A stretch of 64,000 nucleotides of DNA from Hyperoplus lanceolatus (Eukaryota; Chordata; Actinopteri; Uranoscopiformes; Ammodytidae), in the NCBI GenBank assembly GCA_026929865.2, contig CM049416.1, positions 13,221,001 through 13,285,000 of the forward strand, in the 5' to 3' direction. Each line of letters opens with the position of its first letter. The first letter of the stretch is position 1. Below the pieces are notes generated by a model. It was given only the letters and a program-made list of their open reading frames with translations. It ran no database searches and had not been told where the DNA came from. Below, piece by piece: positions 51,901 through 64,000 of the stretch. The translations under genes and the position numbers were made by a program.

Positions 51901-54900
51901 ACTGCTGACGAACAGGAACAGGAAGAAAGGTGCTACAAAATTAAGAAACATTGTTGTAGTTTTTATGCACTCTGGCAAATTGTATGATGAGAAGTGTGTA
52001 TAATTAGAGGATGTAGTAACATTTAGTAACATTTCTGTGCTGAAACAAATAAAGGCTTATTATATGTGTCAGGTTATGGAATATAATGTAAACAGTGCTA
52101 CTCTTCTTTCCATATCAGTTCAATATTTTAGTTAGAAACCTGTTTTGCAGGAGGCTGCCATGTAGAAATGGAGCAACTTTCAGGAATGTTTTGTCAGCCC
52201 ATCAGCTTTTGGTAGGCTATATAATAACCCTAATTCCACAAAAGACATGGGCTACTACAGTAGGAGTATAATGACCTACCTTAATTGTGTACTTTTGCTA
52301 AGTATGCATTAATTAGCAATGAAGGTAGGACCTATTCAATATCTTTGTGATTAAAAACTTGTTGAGTATTTAGAATATCTGGAAAAATGCCCACAAAACC
52401 CAAATTTACGTCTTCAAATTGCTTTTAAGTTACACTAACGTAGGTTGTTTTTTTAAACCAATTTTCTAAATTCTATCATAGAAAAGTATGTATAGTGGCT
52501 ATAGAGACATCAGAAGACACATTCCATACACACTGTACGAATGACCATGAGCTATTAATGTATTAAATGTTTTTGTGTAAAAAAAAGTTATTTCGTTTTT
52601 GCCTGAAATATGTTGTAAACATGTCATTTATCATAGAAAAGCTTTTGGGAGGGTGCTTTTCTGTCAACGATGATCTATATGATCCACTGCAGTTCAAGTA
52701 AAACAGGTGCAGTTGGTGTGACAGTTCAACTCCACCCTTATATCTAATCTGGGGGAGTAAACAGTGTGTTAAACATGACATTATACTGACAATCATGCCA
52801 CATTGGATCACCTGCTCAGTGCCCCGTGTCCTCACTGTGCTCCCCTGACCTGGGACGTTCTCCACGTGTGTACCCACACACACACAGACACACACACACA
52901 CACACACACAGACTGAAAAAGACACCCTGCTGCGCCGTTGCATTCATGGTTGACTGATTGCATGATTGTGCAAATGGACTTATTGTGATGCAATGATAAA
53001 AGGCAGTGGCAGCTGGGTGTGTTGCTGCACTCTCAGTCTAGTTTCACTGTTCTGGTTCATCAGGTTCTTCAAACTCACCACTAAACATGGAACTGCTCTT
53101 TCAACCGATATCTGTTTGTTGCCAGGGGAGGAGAGGCCTCAGAAAAAAAAATTGGAAGGGAAAACTCTAAGGCTGAAGAAAACTTTGCTGCTATTGCCGT
53201 AATATTGCAGATTTTTTGTATATTGGCTGAGACAGTGTATGACATCACCTCAGTACTTTGACCATATATTGTTGTGTGCTCCATACTTTATCTTATCATC
53301 TTGATTGATCGATAAGAATAGAAAATTATGAGTGTTGTCTTTTGTTTGAGTAAGAAGGTATAGTCCATGGTATGACTGTACTGAGGGCATCTGAAAACAA
53401 GCCTACAATGACGTATAGAAATATAGTAATACAATATACTCACATCTATATACAGTATATAATTACATAGAGATTTATAGTATTCTTTCCGACAACTTGT
53501 CAACTAACCTGAAATGACTTGAAAAGGAACTTTACACAGCATACTATGTACCTAACGTGTGGTTTTATTGACTAAGGCAGAGGGTACAGACTTCATCTCC
53601 CTCTGCCTCTCCTTCTGACAAACTCCAACCTTGCACGTGTTCGCAGCCAAATAATTTGATCGATTGTCTGGTACTGCTGTGAGTGGGTTTCATCAACATA
53701 ATGTTTCTCTGAAGTGACAAGATGAAGTGCTTCAAAGAATGGAAATTGTCCAGAAATGTTCTGTTCAAGGAATATGTCTTTCCTGTCTCTCTTAAAGCAG
53801 ATAAGCCAGAGGGACAAATAACAAATATGATATCTCAGCATCACAGCGTCATTTGTCAGAATGTCTCGGAATTTGCGTCATTAATTAGTATCATCAATTT
53901 ATAAAATTTAATCTGTAAAATAGGTTTTCTGTTTTATTTTATCAGAGGTTGAGTCTTGTATTGTTTCTGGCTCATTCCATGTTACATTTGCAGATGGGGG
54001 ATTTCCAAGTCCCTCCAGTGTACTTACTGTGGTGGCGACATGCACCGCAAATGGCCAGGGGTCACTGGTTAATCTTGATTTCTGATTGCACCATGTTCAC
54101 ATTGCTAATGCGGCATGTCAAATGTCCCTTTGTCTCTCTATCTATAGCCCTTCGTTTGGTAATATGGCCGTTTATATAATCGGTCGCTGCTTTACCAACT
54201 GGAGCAACAAGGCACGCTTGGCTGCTTTGGAGATTATTTAATACTTGGCTACGATTTAGTTAAAGAAATGTGAAAGACTCAATACGCAATAGGAACAATG
54301 TGTTCTTGCAAAGTGCGTGTTCTATGTGTGTTTCTGGAGGACACAAAAATAACTGAAAAAGATTTGTCAAGTATTTTTAATGACCTGAGAGTCCATGTAT
54401 TTTTCGTAAATTGAATGAATAAATACAAAAGAACATTTGGAATTTAGAATAACGATAAAGAAATGTGTTCACAGAGCAGTTCGTTCTTCTCTAGCTCATT
54501 CATAATTAACAGAATTTCCTAGAAAATTTCAAATCAACTCGTGGCTCTGAACTCCGTTGAATAGATTGTGTGTGGGTTGCCGGTATGCTGACATCAACTC
54601 AGCTTCCACAAGTCTCAGCAGGTGGACCACACCTAACAACAGGTCAATATATATATTTTGTTAAACTTGAATTGAAAGTGTGTGTTCTTTCAGTCGCTGT
54701 CATCTAAAAGGTTGAATGGTGTGTAACAACACTCACAACTTGTGTGGTTGTTGCTGAAATAAAAAAATACAGCAAGGAGCTGCAACGTGTCTCAGCATAA
54801 ACCAGACAAATTAAGAAATAAAGCCCTTATTTTACTGTCTACAGTGTAGCAACTGTGAGGATACAATGATGACATCTGGGCGAAACAAGTCTGAAAGTAA

Positions 54901-55230
54901 TACACATAATCCCACATGTCCTTAACGCCCTGCAAGAGAATGAGTTAATACATTCAATAGGTTTAAACAACATTAGGTAGTCACACAGGTGTGAGAACTT
55001 AAACTAGACACACTGAATCTACAGGACCATCCCTACGATATTAGATATTGTGGTATGAGTGTACCATTCTTCTTAAGCTGTAGCTTGTAGAAAGCACATG
55101 GATAAATGAGTGTACAGGAAAGTGGCTGAGCATTTGGGTTTGATTTGGTCTTTGACAGAAGAACGCTGGATGCAGCAACACAAATTTGAATATGTGTGTG
55201 TATGTGTGTAGTAGACAGCTGCTGGCTAAT

Positions 55231-55231
<1 letters not shown>

Positions 55232-55299
<68 letters not shown>
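55232..55299. repeat. (CA)n microsatellite, 68 bp
   Basis: Pure array in intergenic DNA. Confidence 0.98.
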
Positions 55300-55300
<1 letters not shown>

Positions 55301-56239
55301 TTACAGTTTGCTTCTGGCATTATGTACAGAAGCATCTTTGTCTTAGTGAGACAGCATACATTTTTATATGGAACATTCTAGCTTCCTTCTACTTGGGGAC
55401 ATTTATCTATTTTAATGTTGTTAGGTTTTTTCTACTCAGAATTCCCTCCAGCTTTGGCTGTTTTTACCCATCTGGACTCTGGGGAAGAGCAGAAAGAGCT
55501 TCCTACTCCTGCCATGCTGCGAATGTGACACACAGAGAGCCGGCTATAGCCTACAGGAATTACCTCGGTGCTCGTCTCCAAAAACACACACAGTAGTATG
55601 GAATTATGTAAAACAGGAAAAATCGCATGAGGCATTCTTATAGCAATGTTAGTCCACTGGCAAAAAGAAAAAATACACCATTAAGTTGGTTTGGCTTCAT
55701 TACTAGACAGCTTGCAGTCAAACACTTAAAAAGGTCCAGCAGGTAAGAACCAGAGGACATCATCAGGTCTCATTAATGCCCTCGTTAACCACTGTGCTGA
55801 TGTTGCAGGGCCAGTTTGCTTGCAGATATGCAGAGAGCCCAGAAGTCCCAAATGTGTTTCATCCCCTTTTCTGCCTCTGAGCTGTGTTTCCAGGAAGAGA
55901 AAAAGGGCTGTGGAGAGGAAGATAAGGTTGGAATGTGTGGATATTAAAGTCTAAGCTTCAGGACAGCTCCAGTTCACAGAACACCTCAGGAGAACAGCAG
56001 ACAGAAAGTCAAACTCAAAGGTGATAGTGCTGACTGAAAGAAGAAAAAGCCCTCCTTTAGAGAGTTTAGCTTAAATCAGAAAGGAGAACAATGTAATAAT
56101 TTAGAAAGGGTTTTTTTTGTCCTTGAGAATGACACAAAAGGTTGGATGAAAGCTCTATGGAACTTCTGTCGCCCCCACGAGGAATTCTGAGGAATTACAA
56201 CAACAATTTAGGCACATCTTTATGATTTATGCCTTTGGT

Positions 56240-56440
56240 GATCACAAATGTGTTTAAGACCTTCCGCTGCACATTCAAGTTTTTGCTTATCAGTAGAATC
56301 TGTACTTAATATCGAACTTGTATTTTGTATTGTGTTTTATGTGTAACTGTGTTCTGCTGTCCATCTTGACCAGGTCTCTCTTGAAAAAGAGATTTTAATC
56401 TCAATGAGACTAACCTGGTTAAATAAAGGATAAATACATT
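56240..56440 (+). mobile_element. LINE-type 3' tail, truncated
   Basis: The end reads CTCTTGAAAAAGAGATTTTA, then TCTCAATGAGACTAACC, then GGTTAAATAAAGG and an A-rich run. The same hairpin tail ends the SINE at 8371-8657. There is no tRNA head, so it is either a LINE remnant or a headless SINE. The left limit is a guess. Confidence 0.6.
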
Positions 56441-56672
56441 TTTTTTTAAAAAAAAATCAACCACTGAAACATTTTGTGGGCACTTCTTGGGATTGTTCTG
56501 AGCTCCTGAGCCAGTGTCACAGGGGGTGACACCAGTTTGAAAATGCTGCCATACTGAGAAATACAGAGAGAGCAATGCGGAGCTGATAGCCTTTGTCAAC
56601 TTTGTGTCAACTTGTTTGGTAACTGACATTCATTTTTTATATGAAAAAGTTACACACTGTGACTTTTAAGCA
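56440..56672 (+). repeat. Dispersed repeat, 'GTGCGTAACTT' family, copy 3
   Basis: The longest copy. It ends ATATGAAAAAGTTACACACT then GACTTTTAA, and shares AATACAGAGAGAG and GGAGCTGATAGCC-type blocks with the other two. Confidence 0.6.
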
Positions 56673-59329
56673 TGAAAGCTGCAGACAGACTGATGGTAAA
56701 GTCAGCAAAGCTCCCTGAGGTCACAGCAAGTTTCCGTGCTACAGTAAAGTGCATTCACAGTCTTCACGCAGCGGATACTGTACAATAAATGTCCTGTAAT
56801 TGCATGAGAACAGACTTAATATGTAGGCCAGTATTATAATAACAGAAAATGATAGCAAATGATAGGCCTAACCCGCAGTGTGTCAGGTGAAATGGATTAG
56901 AGAGAAACTACTGGGTTAAAAGTTCACTCTAATAATTTCAGCAAACAAACATGCACGTGTACACACACACATACGTACACACGCACACACACAGTCCTCA
57001 ATCAGGTAAGGAGGATTTCACACAGAAGGTATTAGCTGAGAGCGGCTAATAGAAATTGGATTGTTAGTTAATAGCCCTTGACTGTGGGACTGGCATTTGA
57101 GCAGGAAAACTTGGGACAAGTTGTTTAGCGGATGGAGGACACACTGTACCCACAAGAGAGGGCGGTATGCAAATGACGTTATTTGACACACAAACAGTAA
57201 GAGTATAAAAGCAGCCTGACGCCTTCTTAGCAGATAAGAGAGTCTGCTCGTCAATAGATTCAGCCCTCACATGGAATCAAAGGTCTCCGGGAGGCGCAAG
57301 AAAATAAGATTAGATCAGACAAAATGACAAGAAGAAGCAGGACTGCCCACAATCAAATGAATGCAATTGAAGTATAAATATATACACAAACCTACGTAAT
57401 ATTGAACTTTTTTATGAGCCAGAATCACTGATACAGGTTACTGAATATACAATATATATAAATATTTATATACAGTTTTCAGTGGATGTTGTAAGCGTGT
57501 TTATTCTGAGGCCTTTTCACACCAGTGAAGGTGTTGTAGCTTCAGAGCTGTCAGAGCTTTTAAACGTTGAGTTTTGCTGTGGCAGTGTGGCCTGCAAAAT
57601 GTGTTCCAGTCTGGAATAACTTACCATATTAATCAAATCTTCAAACCATGTAATATTAGTGATTTTTACAAACTTTTTATATACATGGTGATTTTTTCTT
57701 CTTCTTGCTGTTGCATGTGTTAGCTGTGCTGCATTTCCCCCATTTAAGAGCATCTTTTTCTAAAACATGTTCAAGACGTGTTTCTAGTTGTCAAGTTAGT
57801 CAGACTTTTCCATGAAGAAGAACTGCAGCAGACTCAATAAACAGCACACAGCCTCATTGTCCAAGACTAGTTTATCAAAAGAATACACCATAATACTCAT
57901 GTATAAAACATAGAAAACAGAAACAATTTAAAACCATAATAAAATATACCTTCTTTTTTTTCTGATTCACTACTTTCATTTTTTTTTAAGTAGCACATAA
58001 TAGATTGCAGTCCTCTCTGTTTATTTCTTCCGCCACGTGTTCAGTCCTCATCTGTCCAATTTGCCTTCCTCATGTTTGTCATCAACTGCATCAATGGAAT
58101 GGACTACATTACACACGTGCTTCTAACCCAACCCAAAGGCCTTACACATTGCAAGATTGGTGGTACAACACAGCATTATAAATTGTTAAAAATGGTGGCA
58201 AGTCGACACCGCAGGGGCGTTTCGCGTTGACATAGCAAGTTGCATTACAATATGATGAGATGAAGAGGTCCACTCACTCACTCACTCACAGCCAATGTGT
58301 CTCTTAGTGCGGGTTCATTAAGGCAGATATGCAGAACATTAATCTCACTAATGGAGATTCTCTCCAGAGTCCACTGTCAAGTGAAGGTCGTGGAGACGGT
58401 AGCGCAACGTGTGACAGCCGAAAACCGGGCGAGCCTCATTAACCCACACGGGCACATTTGTAAAATCATAGGTGCTGGGTATCTGGCTTGATGAAGTGTT
58501 TATTAATGCACCCTATTGCAAAACAAAATGTTCACAGAAATCAACATGTTGGAAACACATTTGATTGAGTTTCAAATTCAGCTATGTGGCTTGAGAGACT
58601 GTCTCCTGATTTGTTGATGCATAATAATCGTCTCTTGTTCTGTTCATTTTTCCCTTTTTTCATCTGTTCCCTCCATTCATTTCGAAATAAGCGATTCCTT
58701 CTCCTCTACTTGTCTTCATTTCCGGGGTTAAAGGTCAAAAGCTCTTTGTCGCCGTCGAGCTATCCGATGGCTTCAAACTCCAAAATGAACTGAGAGTTGT
58801 TGGGTTCCCAAAAATATACGAGTGCGCCTTAGCTTTTCATTTCGAGTCTCTTTAAATAACAATCAAGAGTTGTACGTTTATTTATTATTTACTTATATAT
58901 TTATTTCATCTCTCATATCTTGATCATCACACCTAAGTCACGTGTGTGTCCCTTGTTTTAGGGTCCTGTTGTTCCACTTTCTGGGGGTCTATTTTTCCAT
59001 TCAGTTTGTCCTTCCCTTGTCCGTTCCAGGGTTGTGATCAGGATAGTTTACAGTGCAGAAGCAGCAGACTTGGGGATGATGGAGCGGTGACAAACGTGAT
59101 TGTGGAGTTGTCAGCAAAAAGAGGCAAAGTCATCACAACACCACCACCTTGTCTCCCATTCTTCCCATCCGTCTGCCCTCATTCCCTCTCATGTCATTTA
59201 TGTGCTATAGGCCCACACACACATGAAAAATGCTGTTTACTCTTGACGTTAAAGATAAGGGCAGGAGACTCATATAATGCAGGAGAAGAAGGGGAAACCG
59301 GTCAGAAAATGGAACTTGTGGTGTCTTAA

Positions 59330-59675
59330 AGGAGAAGTAAGTGATATTTGTTTGTTAATATAAGTGTTAAATCACTCTACATTCATACAGCAATCACTTA
59401 AACAGTGTGTGCCGGTCATATCCAGGTTCTCCCAGTCATTCAGCTTTGCAGTCATTTTCAGATAAAATTTTGCTCGTTTTAACCAATCAGGAGACAAAGC
59501 GCTATAAAGAGGCGGGTCTCTGTGCCCGTGAACGAGGACTGGCTGCTCTCTGACAATATCTGACAAAGACGGCTGTGTGTTCATGTGGTAGTGATGTAGG
59601 GACGAGGGAGGGGATTGCTAACTGCAGTCACTGACAGGAAGTTAGCTAAAAAGGACCATATCACTTACTTCTCCT
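59330..59675. mobile_element. MITE with TTAA target duplication, 346 bp
   Basis: Terminal inverted repeats AGGAGAAGTAAGTGATAT and ATATCACTTACTTCTCCT are perfect over 18 bp and flanked by TTAA (59326-59329, 59676-59679), as in piggyBac-like elements. It is non-coding. It lies 144 bp past the wnt5b stop and is probably transcribed as part of its 3' UTR. Confidence 0.85.
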
Positions 59676-59818
59676 TTAACTTATCCTGAACAAAACCCCT
59701 GACATTTTCAACTCCTTGTCATCAAACCTTCCTTCTGCGACATCCCATCCACCTCCTCCATCCTTTTCCCCTCCTCCTTTCTCATCCCCCTTTCCCTTCC
59801 CTTCCCCTGTCCACGCTG

Positions 59819-60118
59819 CTACTTGCACACAAACTGGTCGATGAGCGACGTGCAGCGCTTGCACTTGACGTAGCAGCACCAGTGGAACTTGCAGTGGCAG
59901 CGCTCGTGCTTGTAGATCTTGAACTGGTCGTAGCCACGGCCACAGCACATGAGCTCACAGCCGTCCATGCCCTCTGAGGTTTTGTTGCAGAGGCGGCCCT
60001 GCGTGCCCAGGGAGCCCGTGGTCTCGTTGCGCAGACAGTAGTCCGGGCTGGGGTCGATGTACGCCAGGTCGTCTGCCGTCGGGGCGTTGAAGCGCTTGTC
60101 CAACAGCTCCAGCTTGCC
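59819..60118 (-). CDS. wnt5b: wnt5b terminal coding exon
   Basis: The acceptor is tctctag|GGC and the stop TAG. A CT array of about 62 nt (60138-60199, read on the - strand) lies just upstream as an extended pyrimidine tract. Confidence 0.95.
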   Translation of the reverse strand, partial: GKLELLDKRFNAPTADDLAYIDPSPDYCLRNETTGSLGTQGRLCNKTSEGMDGCELMCCGRGYDQFKIYKHERCHCKFHWCCYVKCKRCTSLIDQFVCK

Positions 60119-60138
60119 CTAGAGAGAAGAAGAAGTGC

Positions 60139-60202
<64 letters not shown>

Positions 60203-61283
60203 TCAGTTGGTGTGAGATTCAGGATCATTGTGTATACTAGATGGAACATGTGACGTTACCTGTCAAATCAAATTAATACCAAATATAAAGTTGTTCACAG
60301 CAAAGGTTAAAGGTGAAGTAAGCGGTTTATTTATGTTAATATAAGAGTTAACTCGCTCTTTATTCATACAGTGATCACTTACATAATGTGCTCGTTTCGT
60401 CAGAATCGCCCAAATAGGATGCACTTTTCAACACTAACAATCTTGGCCGCATGAAGTAAGACATCCGGGTACTTCTAACCATCCTAAATCTGGCCACAAG
60501 AATCGGGACATCCTAAATTCTTTTTCTACATACTATATAGTAGAAAGTATGCGATTCGGAACGCAACCTCAGTCTGAGGATGGGGCGTATTAGTGGGATT
60601 TTGCTCGAACAAATTTCTGGGTGTCCAATCAGCGAACAGAGGAAGTGGCTGAGAACGATGACGTCAAAGTCGCGCTCCAATTTCAGTTGAATGCTGCATC
60701 ACTTTATACTCGGAACTCGGAAATTTCCGACTTGGTAGTTCCGAGTTCCGACCTGTCTGTGTTCCAGTGCATCTGCTCGGGAAAGTATGTACGCCTACAA
60801 CCTTTCTCATCCAAATAACTAAACGTTAGGCTCTAGCAAGTTACCGTTGCCAGGTACCGCTAGATCCATAGACTACAATATGAACTGAAGTCGGAAATTT
60901 CCGAGTTCCCCGTACAACTAAAACGCACCGTCAGAAGCCGACCAAACGTTATGCGATTGGTTGGCTGATCCAGAGTGGCACTGAGCAGTTCCAATAGTTT
61001 TAAACTTCAACAGACACCCGCCTCCAAGTGAGTGAACGTTTGCCAATTACAGCAGTTCCAGACCTTCTGTACAAATGAAATGAAGTACGATGGTCTGGTT
61101 GCACCAGGCTAGTGAGGTCCATACCTTGCGTCCAATGCGCATGGCAGCCGCACTGTCGTATTTCTCCTTCAGGTATTCTCCTACAGTCCTGAAGTCGGCC
61201 AGCTGGAGCCAACAGGTCTTCAGACTGCAGGAACCTGAGACGCCATGACACTTACAGGCCACATTGGCCAGGTTATAGACCGC
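59819..61283 (-). CDS. wnt5b: Wnt-5b, last two coding exons (5' partial)
   Basis: Secreted, lipid-modified glycoprotein of the non-canonical Wnt pathway. Two exons are present, 61283-61125 (159 nt) and 60118-59819 (300 nt): 152 aa plus TAG, joined in phase 0. The first carries [16 protein letters not shown] with the acylated Ser and the Cys pairs, then [16 protein letters not shown]. The second carries [20 protein letters not shown], a Wnt5-type [20 protein letters not shown]-glycosylation sequons NET and NKT, and the Cys-rich end [13 protein letters not shown] to DQFVCK. Wnt5b rather than Wnt5a is chosen from adjacency to adipor2, as in human 12p13. The upstream exons were not found by 64000. 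Confidence 0.94.
60138..60199. repeat. (GA)n microsatellite, about 62 bp
   Basis: Pure GA (CT on the wnt5b sense strand), about 20 nt upstream of the last-exon acceptor. Confidence 0.97.
60311..60394. repeat. Half copy of the TTAA MITE
   Basis: It starts after TTAA (60307-60310) with AGGTGAAGTAAGCG and follows the left half of the element at 59330 (shared TTAATATAAG, ATTCATACAG and CACTTA blocks). It then breaks into a different repeat near 60395. Confidence 0.65.
60395..60566 (+). mobile_element. MITE-like element, 'CTGCATTCC' family, copy 3 (truncated)
   Basis: It shares GTCAGAATCGCCC, GGGACATCCTAAATTC and TTTTTCTACATACTA blocks and the right end ATTCGGAACGCA with copies 1 and 2. The left end is missing. 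It lies in the wnt5b intron. Confidence 0.6.
60709..60911. repeat. Inverted repeat around CTCGGAAATTTCCGA
   Basis: The arm GAACTCGGAAATTTCCGACTT (written in two parts: GAACTCGGAAAT, TTCCGACTT) at about 60711-60732 is matched in reverse complement at about 60889-60911. Each arm is itself nearly palindromic (GGAAATTTCC). Probably the ends or an internal part of a small DNA element. Confidence 0.6.
61125..61283 (-). CDS. wnt5b: wnt5b penultimate coding exon
   Basis: The acceptor is caccag|GCG, preceded by a run of 13 C on the - strand (61294-61306); the donor is AAG|GTATGG. It encodes [20 protein letters not shown], then [20 protein letters not shown]. Confidence 0.94.
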
Positions 61284-62254
61284 CTGGTGGAGAGGGGGGG
61301 GGGGGGAGAAGAAGGAGCTGTAAGATAGGTGTGGTTGCTTTATTTCATCTTTATCTTTCTACACATGAAGAACACAAAAAGAAAAACAGCTCTAGTGCTT
61401 CTTTCCCCCCACAATTCATTTCCATTATAAACAAACACACGTTATTATATATATAAAAAAAATGTCACTCTTTTTTGAAACTGTTAACTTTTCTGACTAG
61501 ATCCAATGTTCTGGCTGGTAGTTAAAGACCTCTGGTTTACACAGTTTAAAACATATTCATGTTGTGATGCAGAGATACTATATTTATACGCTGCTACCAT
61601 CTAGTGGAGAACATGTGTAACCACTGCCTCCCGACAAATACTTAGAAAAGCACAACCATTGAATAAATCAAGATGAATTAAGATGATATTCAAACACAAG
61701 AATTTTAAATTTCTTTAGATAATAATGCCCTAAAAATTCTGATAATAAATATTAAGTCAAGATTAAGTTAGGAATAATATCTGTTCAACCAGATACATTT
61801 TCTTTTAAAATTTCAGTTTTAAGAAATAAAACTCAAACAAACAGAGTCATTCTTTTTTTAAACCACAAATAACTAACATGAAAGTTGCTAAATCCCATAA
61901 TGAAGAGCGAAAACAAACAAACAGCTGAATTAGTTTGGCTTAAAAGGTAATTGGCTTAAAAGATAATTAGCCTAATTTAGCAGAGTACAGCCGTCATGCC
62001 AATAAGGCTTTTGACTGGTAGAAATCGTGAGTGCTATTTTGTGTGACTAAAATGCTTCAAAAACAATATAAAAATGAAGGCATTACAACCTTTTGGGTCA
62101 TTTCACACTATCACACTCTCCTGCCTGAAAGAACATGTGAATGATGGCTAAAAGGAAGGCGACACCACCCGAGGGACCTTTTCTCCAAAATAAGCAGCAA
62201 TAAATCTAAATCATATTCCTGTCTCTTGTAATCTGTCACCATTGTGTTCTGGTG

Positions 62255-62255
<1 letters not shown>

Positions 62256-62325
<70 letters not shown>
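62256..62325. repeat. (CA)n microsatellite, 70 bp
   Basis: Pure array in the wnt5b intron. Confidence 0.98.
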
Positions 62326-62327
<2 letters not shown>

Positions 62328-63102
62328 GTGTTCAAATGTGCGGTAACCTTAAAGGGGGAGAAATGCAAAGCATAGCATAGAAAAACAAAGAAAAAGTTTT
62401 TTTGCCCGACACGGCTGTCAATACTACTCCACCAAACTAAAACAAGCAACTGAGAATAGAAGAGCTACTGCTAACCAGAGGGAATGTGGCTCTATTGTAA
62501 ACCCAGTTTCCCACGCTGTTCCTACATAGAAAGCCTTAAAGAGTACCTGTGAGAAAACTATAATTTACATAAAATAAGTTTAGCCTTCAGGGAAATCCTC
62601 CTCCTATAAAAGAGGTGGATCAACTCATCTGATATTTATTCGTTTTTAATGAAAAAGAGCCCTATGATTCACTCTTTCATTTTGAGAAAGCAGCATTGGC
62701 TAAATATATGACTGTACACACCATAATTCCTGGTCTGGATCCTGTAAAATCCCACTATGATTTACAATCTAAATGCCCCATTTTACCCCCCAAAAAACTC
62801 ATCAGCTGAGACAATGTATCTCCACATTATTTTCCTGCATTCTCATTGTTTCAATGCAGGATGATTTTGCAAATTAGGTTGGGTCTCAACATAATTAGGC
62901 TTTCTTTATTTTTATTTTTAAATGTTTAACATATTGGGTAGGTTAAGAAAAGCAAAACAGAACAGGACATACAAGATTTATGGTCCTAGCAGCAGTGAAC
63001 TTTAGGGGGAGCCCTTCAGTCACACAGCTTCCCCACGTCAGTCATCAGTTAAGCACTTAAGCAGAATTCCATAAACAAGTCACATAAAACATCACACACG
63101 CG

Positions 63103-63207
<105 letters not shown>

Positions 63208-64000
63208 AGCGGTGTAGCCTCCTCGATGAAACAAATAATTTCCGATTCCTAACTTCCCCCCTTACATAAATGAATAGCCACCAGCCCATCTCCTCACATT
63301 GCTCAATTACCTTCTCACCTCTGTTAACCCCTGCATCCCCCCCTCACTTCCCCACCCACCCCACCACCCCTCTAACTTTACTACCCAGCAGGCATAGCAC
63401 TCGGCACCATCCAATCCTGAGACTCAACCCCCGTGACCTCGCTCCGACCGAGTGAAGAGGACAATGACATTTTGTGATGGCAGAGGCCCTCTGATTGTGT
63501 GCCCTGTTTTTGCCAGTTTAGAAAAGTTTCCATTTAAATGGGAAAACTAACTTCTGAAATAATTTCTCAGTGTTTCCTCCTGGTATCTTTCTCATTGTTC
63601 CGGGTGAGCGAGGATTTAGTTTCAAACATAAAACCCAGAGGGGGAGATCCTTATATTTTATGACTCCCTGTCGTTTTACGAGCCTTCATGTTTACTCACA
63701 TCCCCTGCTGTGGCTTTTATTAGAGGTGCAGTCAGAACCCCGGAAATAAGAAAAGTAGGGATTCAACTCTTTTTCATCTATGGCCCCATGCTGTCGATAG
63801 CATGAAAGATATGAAGGAGGCCAGTTTTATATACATAAAGCCTACAAAAAAAGTTTAATTTTTAATTTTTTCCCCATATTTTTATTTACCTGCTGTTGCT
63901 ATCCTGTATATTTCATTGTAATGAGGCTATAGAAACAGTTCATTAATAATATTGCAAGCTGCCAATAACCTGTCAAACTGAGCCACGCATGTACTGCATG

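Larger units (their letters stand above)
51901..59329. other. Intergenic or wnt5b 3'-flanking DNA
   Basis: No gene recognised. It contains a CA array at 55232-55299, a short CA patch near 52876-52909, a LINE-type 3' tail near 56240-56432, a GTGCGTAACTT-family repeat at 56440-56672 and AT-rich ATTTA-containing sequence near 58870-58910. The 3' end of the wnt5b transcript could not be placed; candidate - strand AATAAA signals lie near 58020 and 58870-58910. Confidence 0.5.

Noticed and set aside
59440-59600. A 70-codon - strand frame next to wnt5b as an extra exon
   Set aside because: It lies entirely inside the TTAA MITE.

Overview
The window is nuclear DNA of a ray-finned fish, probably an acanthomorph teleost. 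Three intron-rich vertebrate genes can be read by splicing and recognised as phtf2, adipor2 and wnt5b. The rest is intronic or intergenic DNA with very many long (CA/GT)n microsatellites, tRNA-headed SINEs, hAT elements, MITE-like repeats and an L2-type LINE tail. Nothing bacterial, viral or operon-like was seen.

Layout. From 1 to 20.0 kb lies phtf2 on the + strand: 18 coding exons (5388-18026) and a 3' UTR of about 2 kb ending near an AATAAA at 19974. Its first coding exon is left of the window. The exons sum to 2244 nt in one frame (747 aa plus stop). From 20.0 to 24.4 kb is a tail-to-tail intergenic stretch holding an hAT element (20378-23157) with a second hAT element nested inside it (20912-22045), each with a perfect 8-bp target duplication, then an inverted/tandem repeat with a 210-bp period (about 23.74-24.31 kb). 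From 24.4 to 51.8 kb lies adipor2 on the - strand: six exons encode the conserved seven-pass receptor (26003-29791), two further in-frame exons encode an unrecognised N-terminal extension (38286-38714), and a probable promoter-proximal exon sits at 51666-51831. From 51.9 to 59.8 kb is intergenic or 3'-flanking DNA. From 59.8 to 61.3 kb are the last two coding exons of wnt5b on the - strand; its upstream exons lie to the right of the window.

The genes do not form an operon. wnt5b and adipor2 are adjacent and in the same orientation in human 12p13, so that pair is old synteny. phtf2, on human chromosome 7, is a different neighbour. PHTF2 is an ER-type multipass protein, AdipoR2 a seven-pass zinc-dependent ceramidase-like receptor, and Wnt5b a secreted lipid-modified ligand.

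Most interesting points: (1) adipor2 keeps one reading frame open through its 5' exons for about 170 codons with no AUG, so either an unseen AUG exon exists or translation starts at a non-AUG codon; (2) four splice donors in two genes have long GT or CA arrays starting 1-14 nt into the intron, and in one the donor GT is the first unit of the array; (3) nested hATs with intact target duplications. I found no convincing undescribed gene system. No searches or alignments were run; family calls rest on recalled protein sequences.
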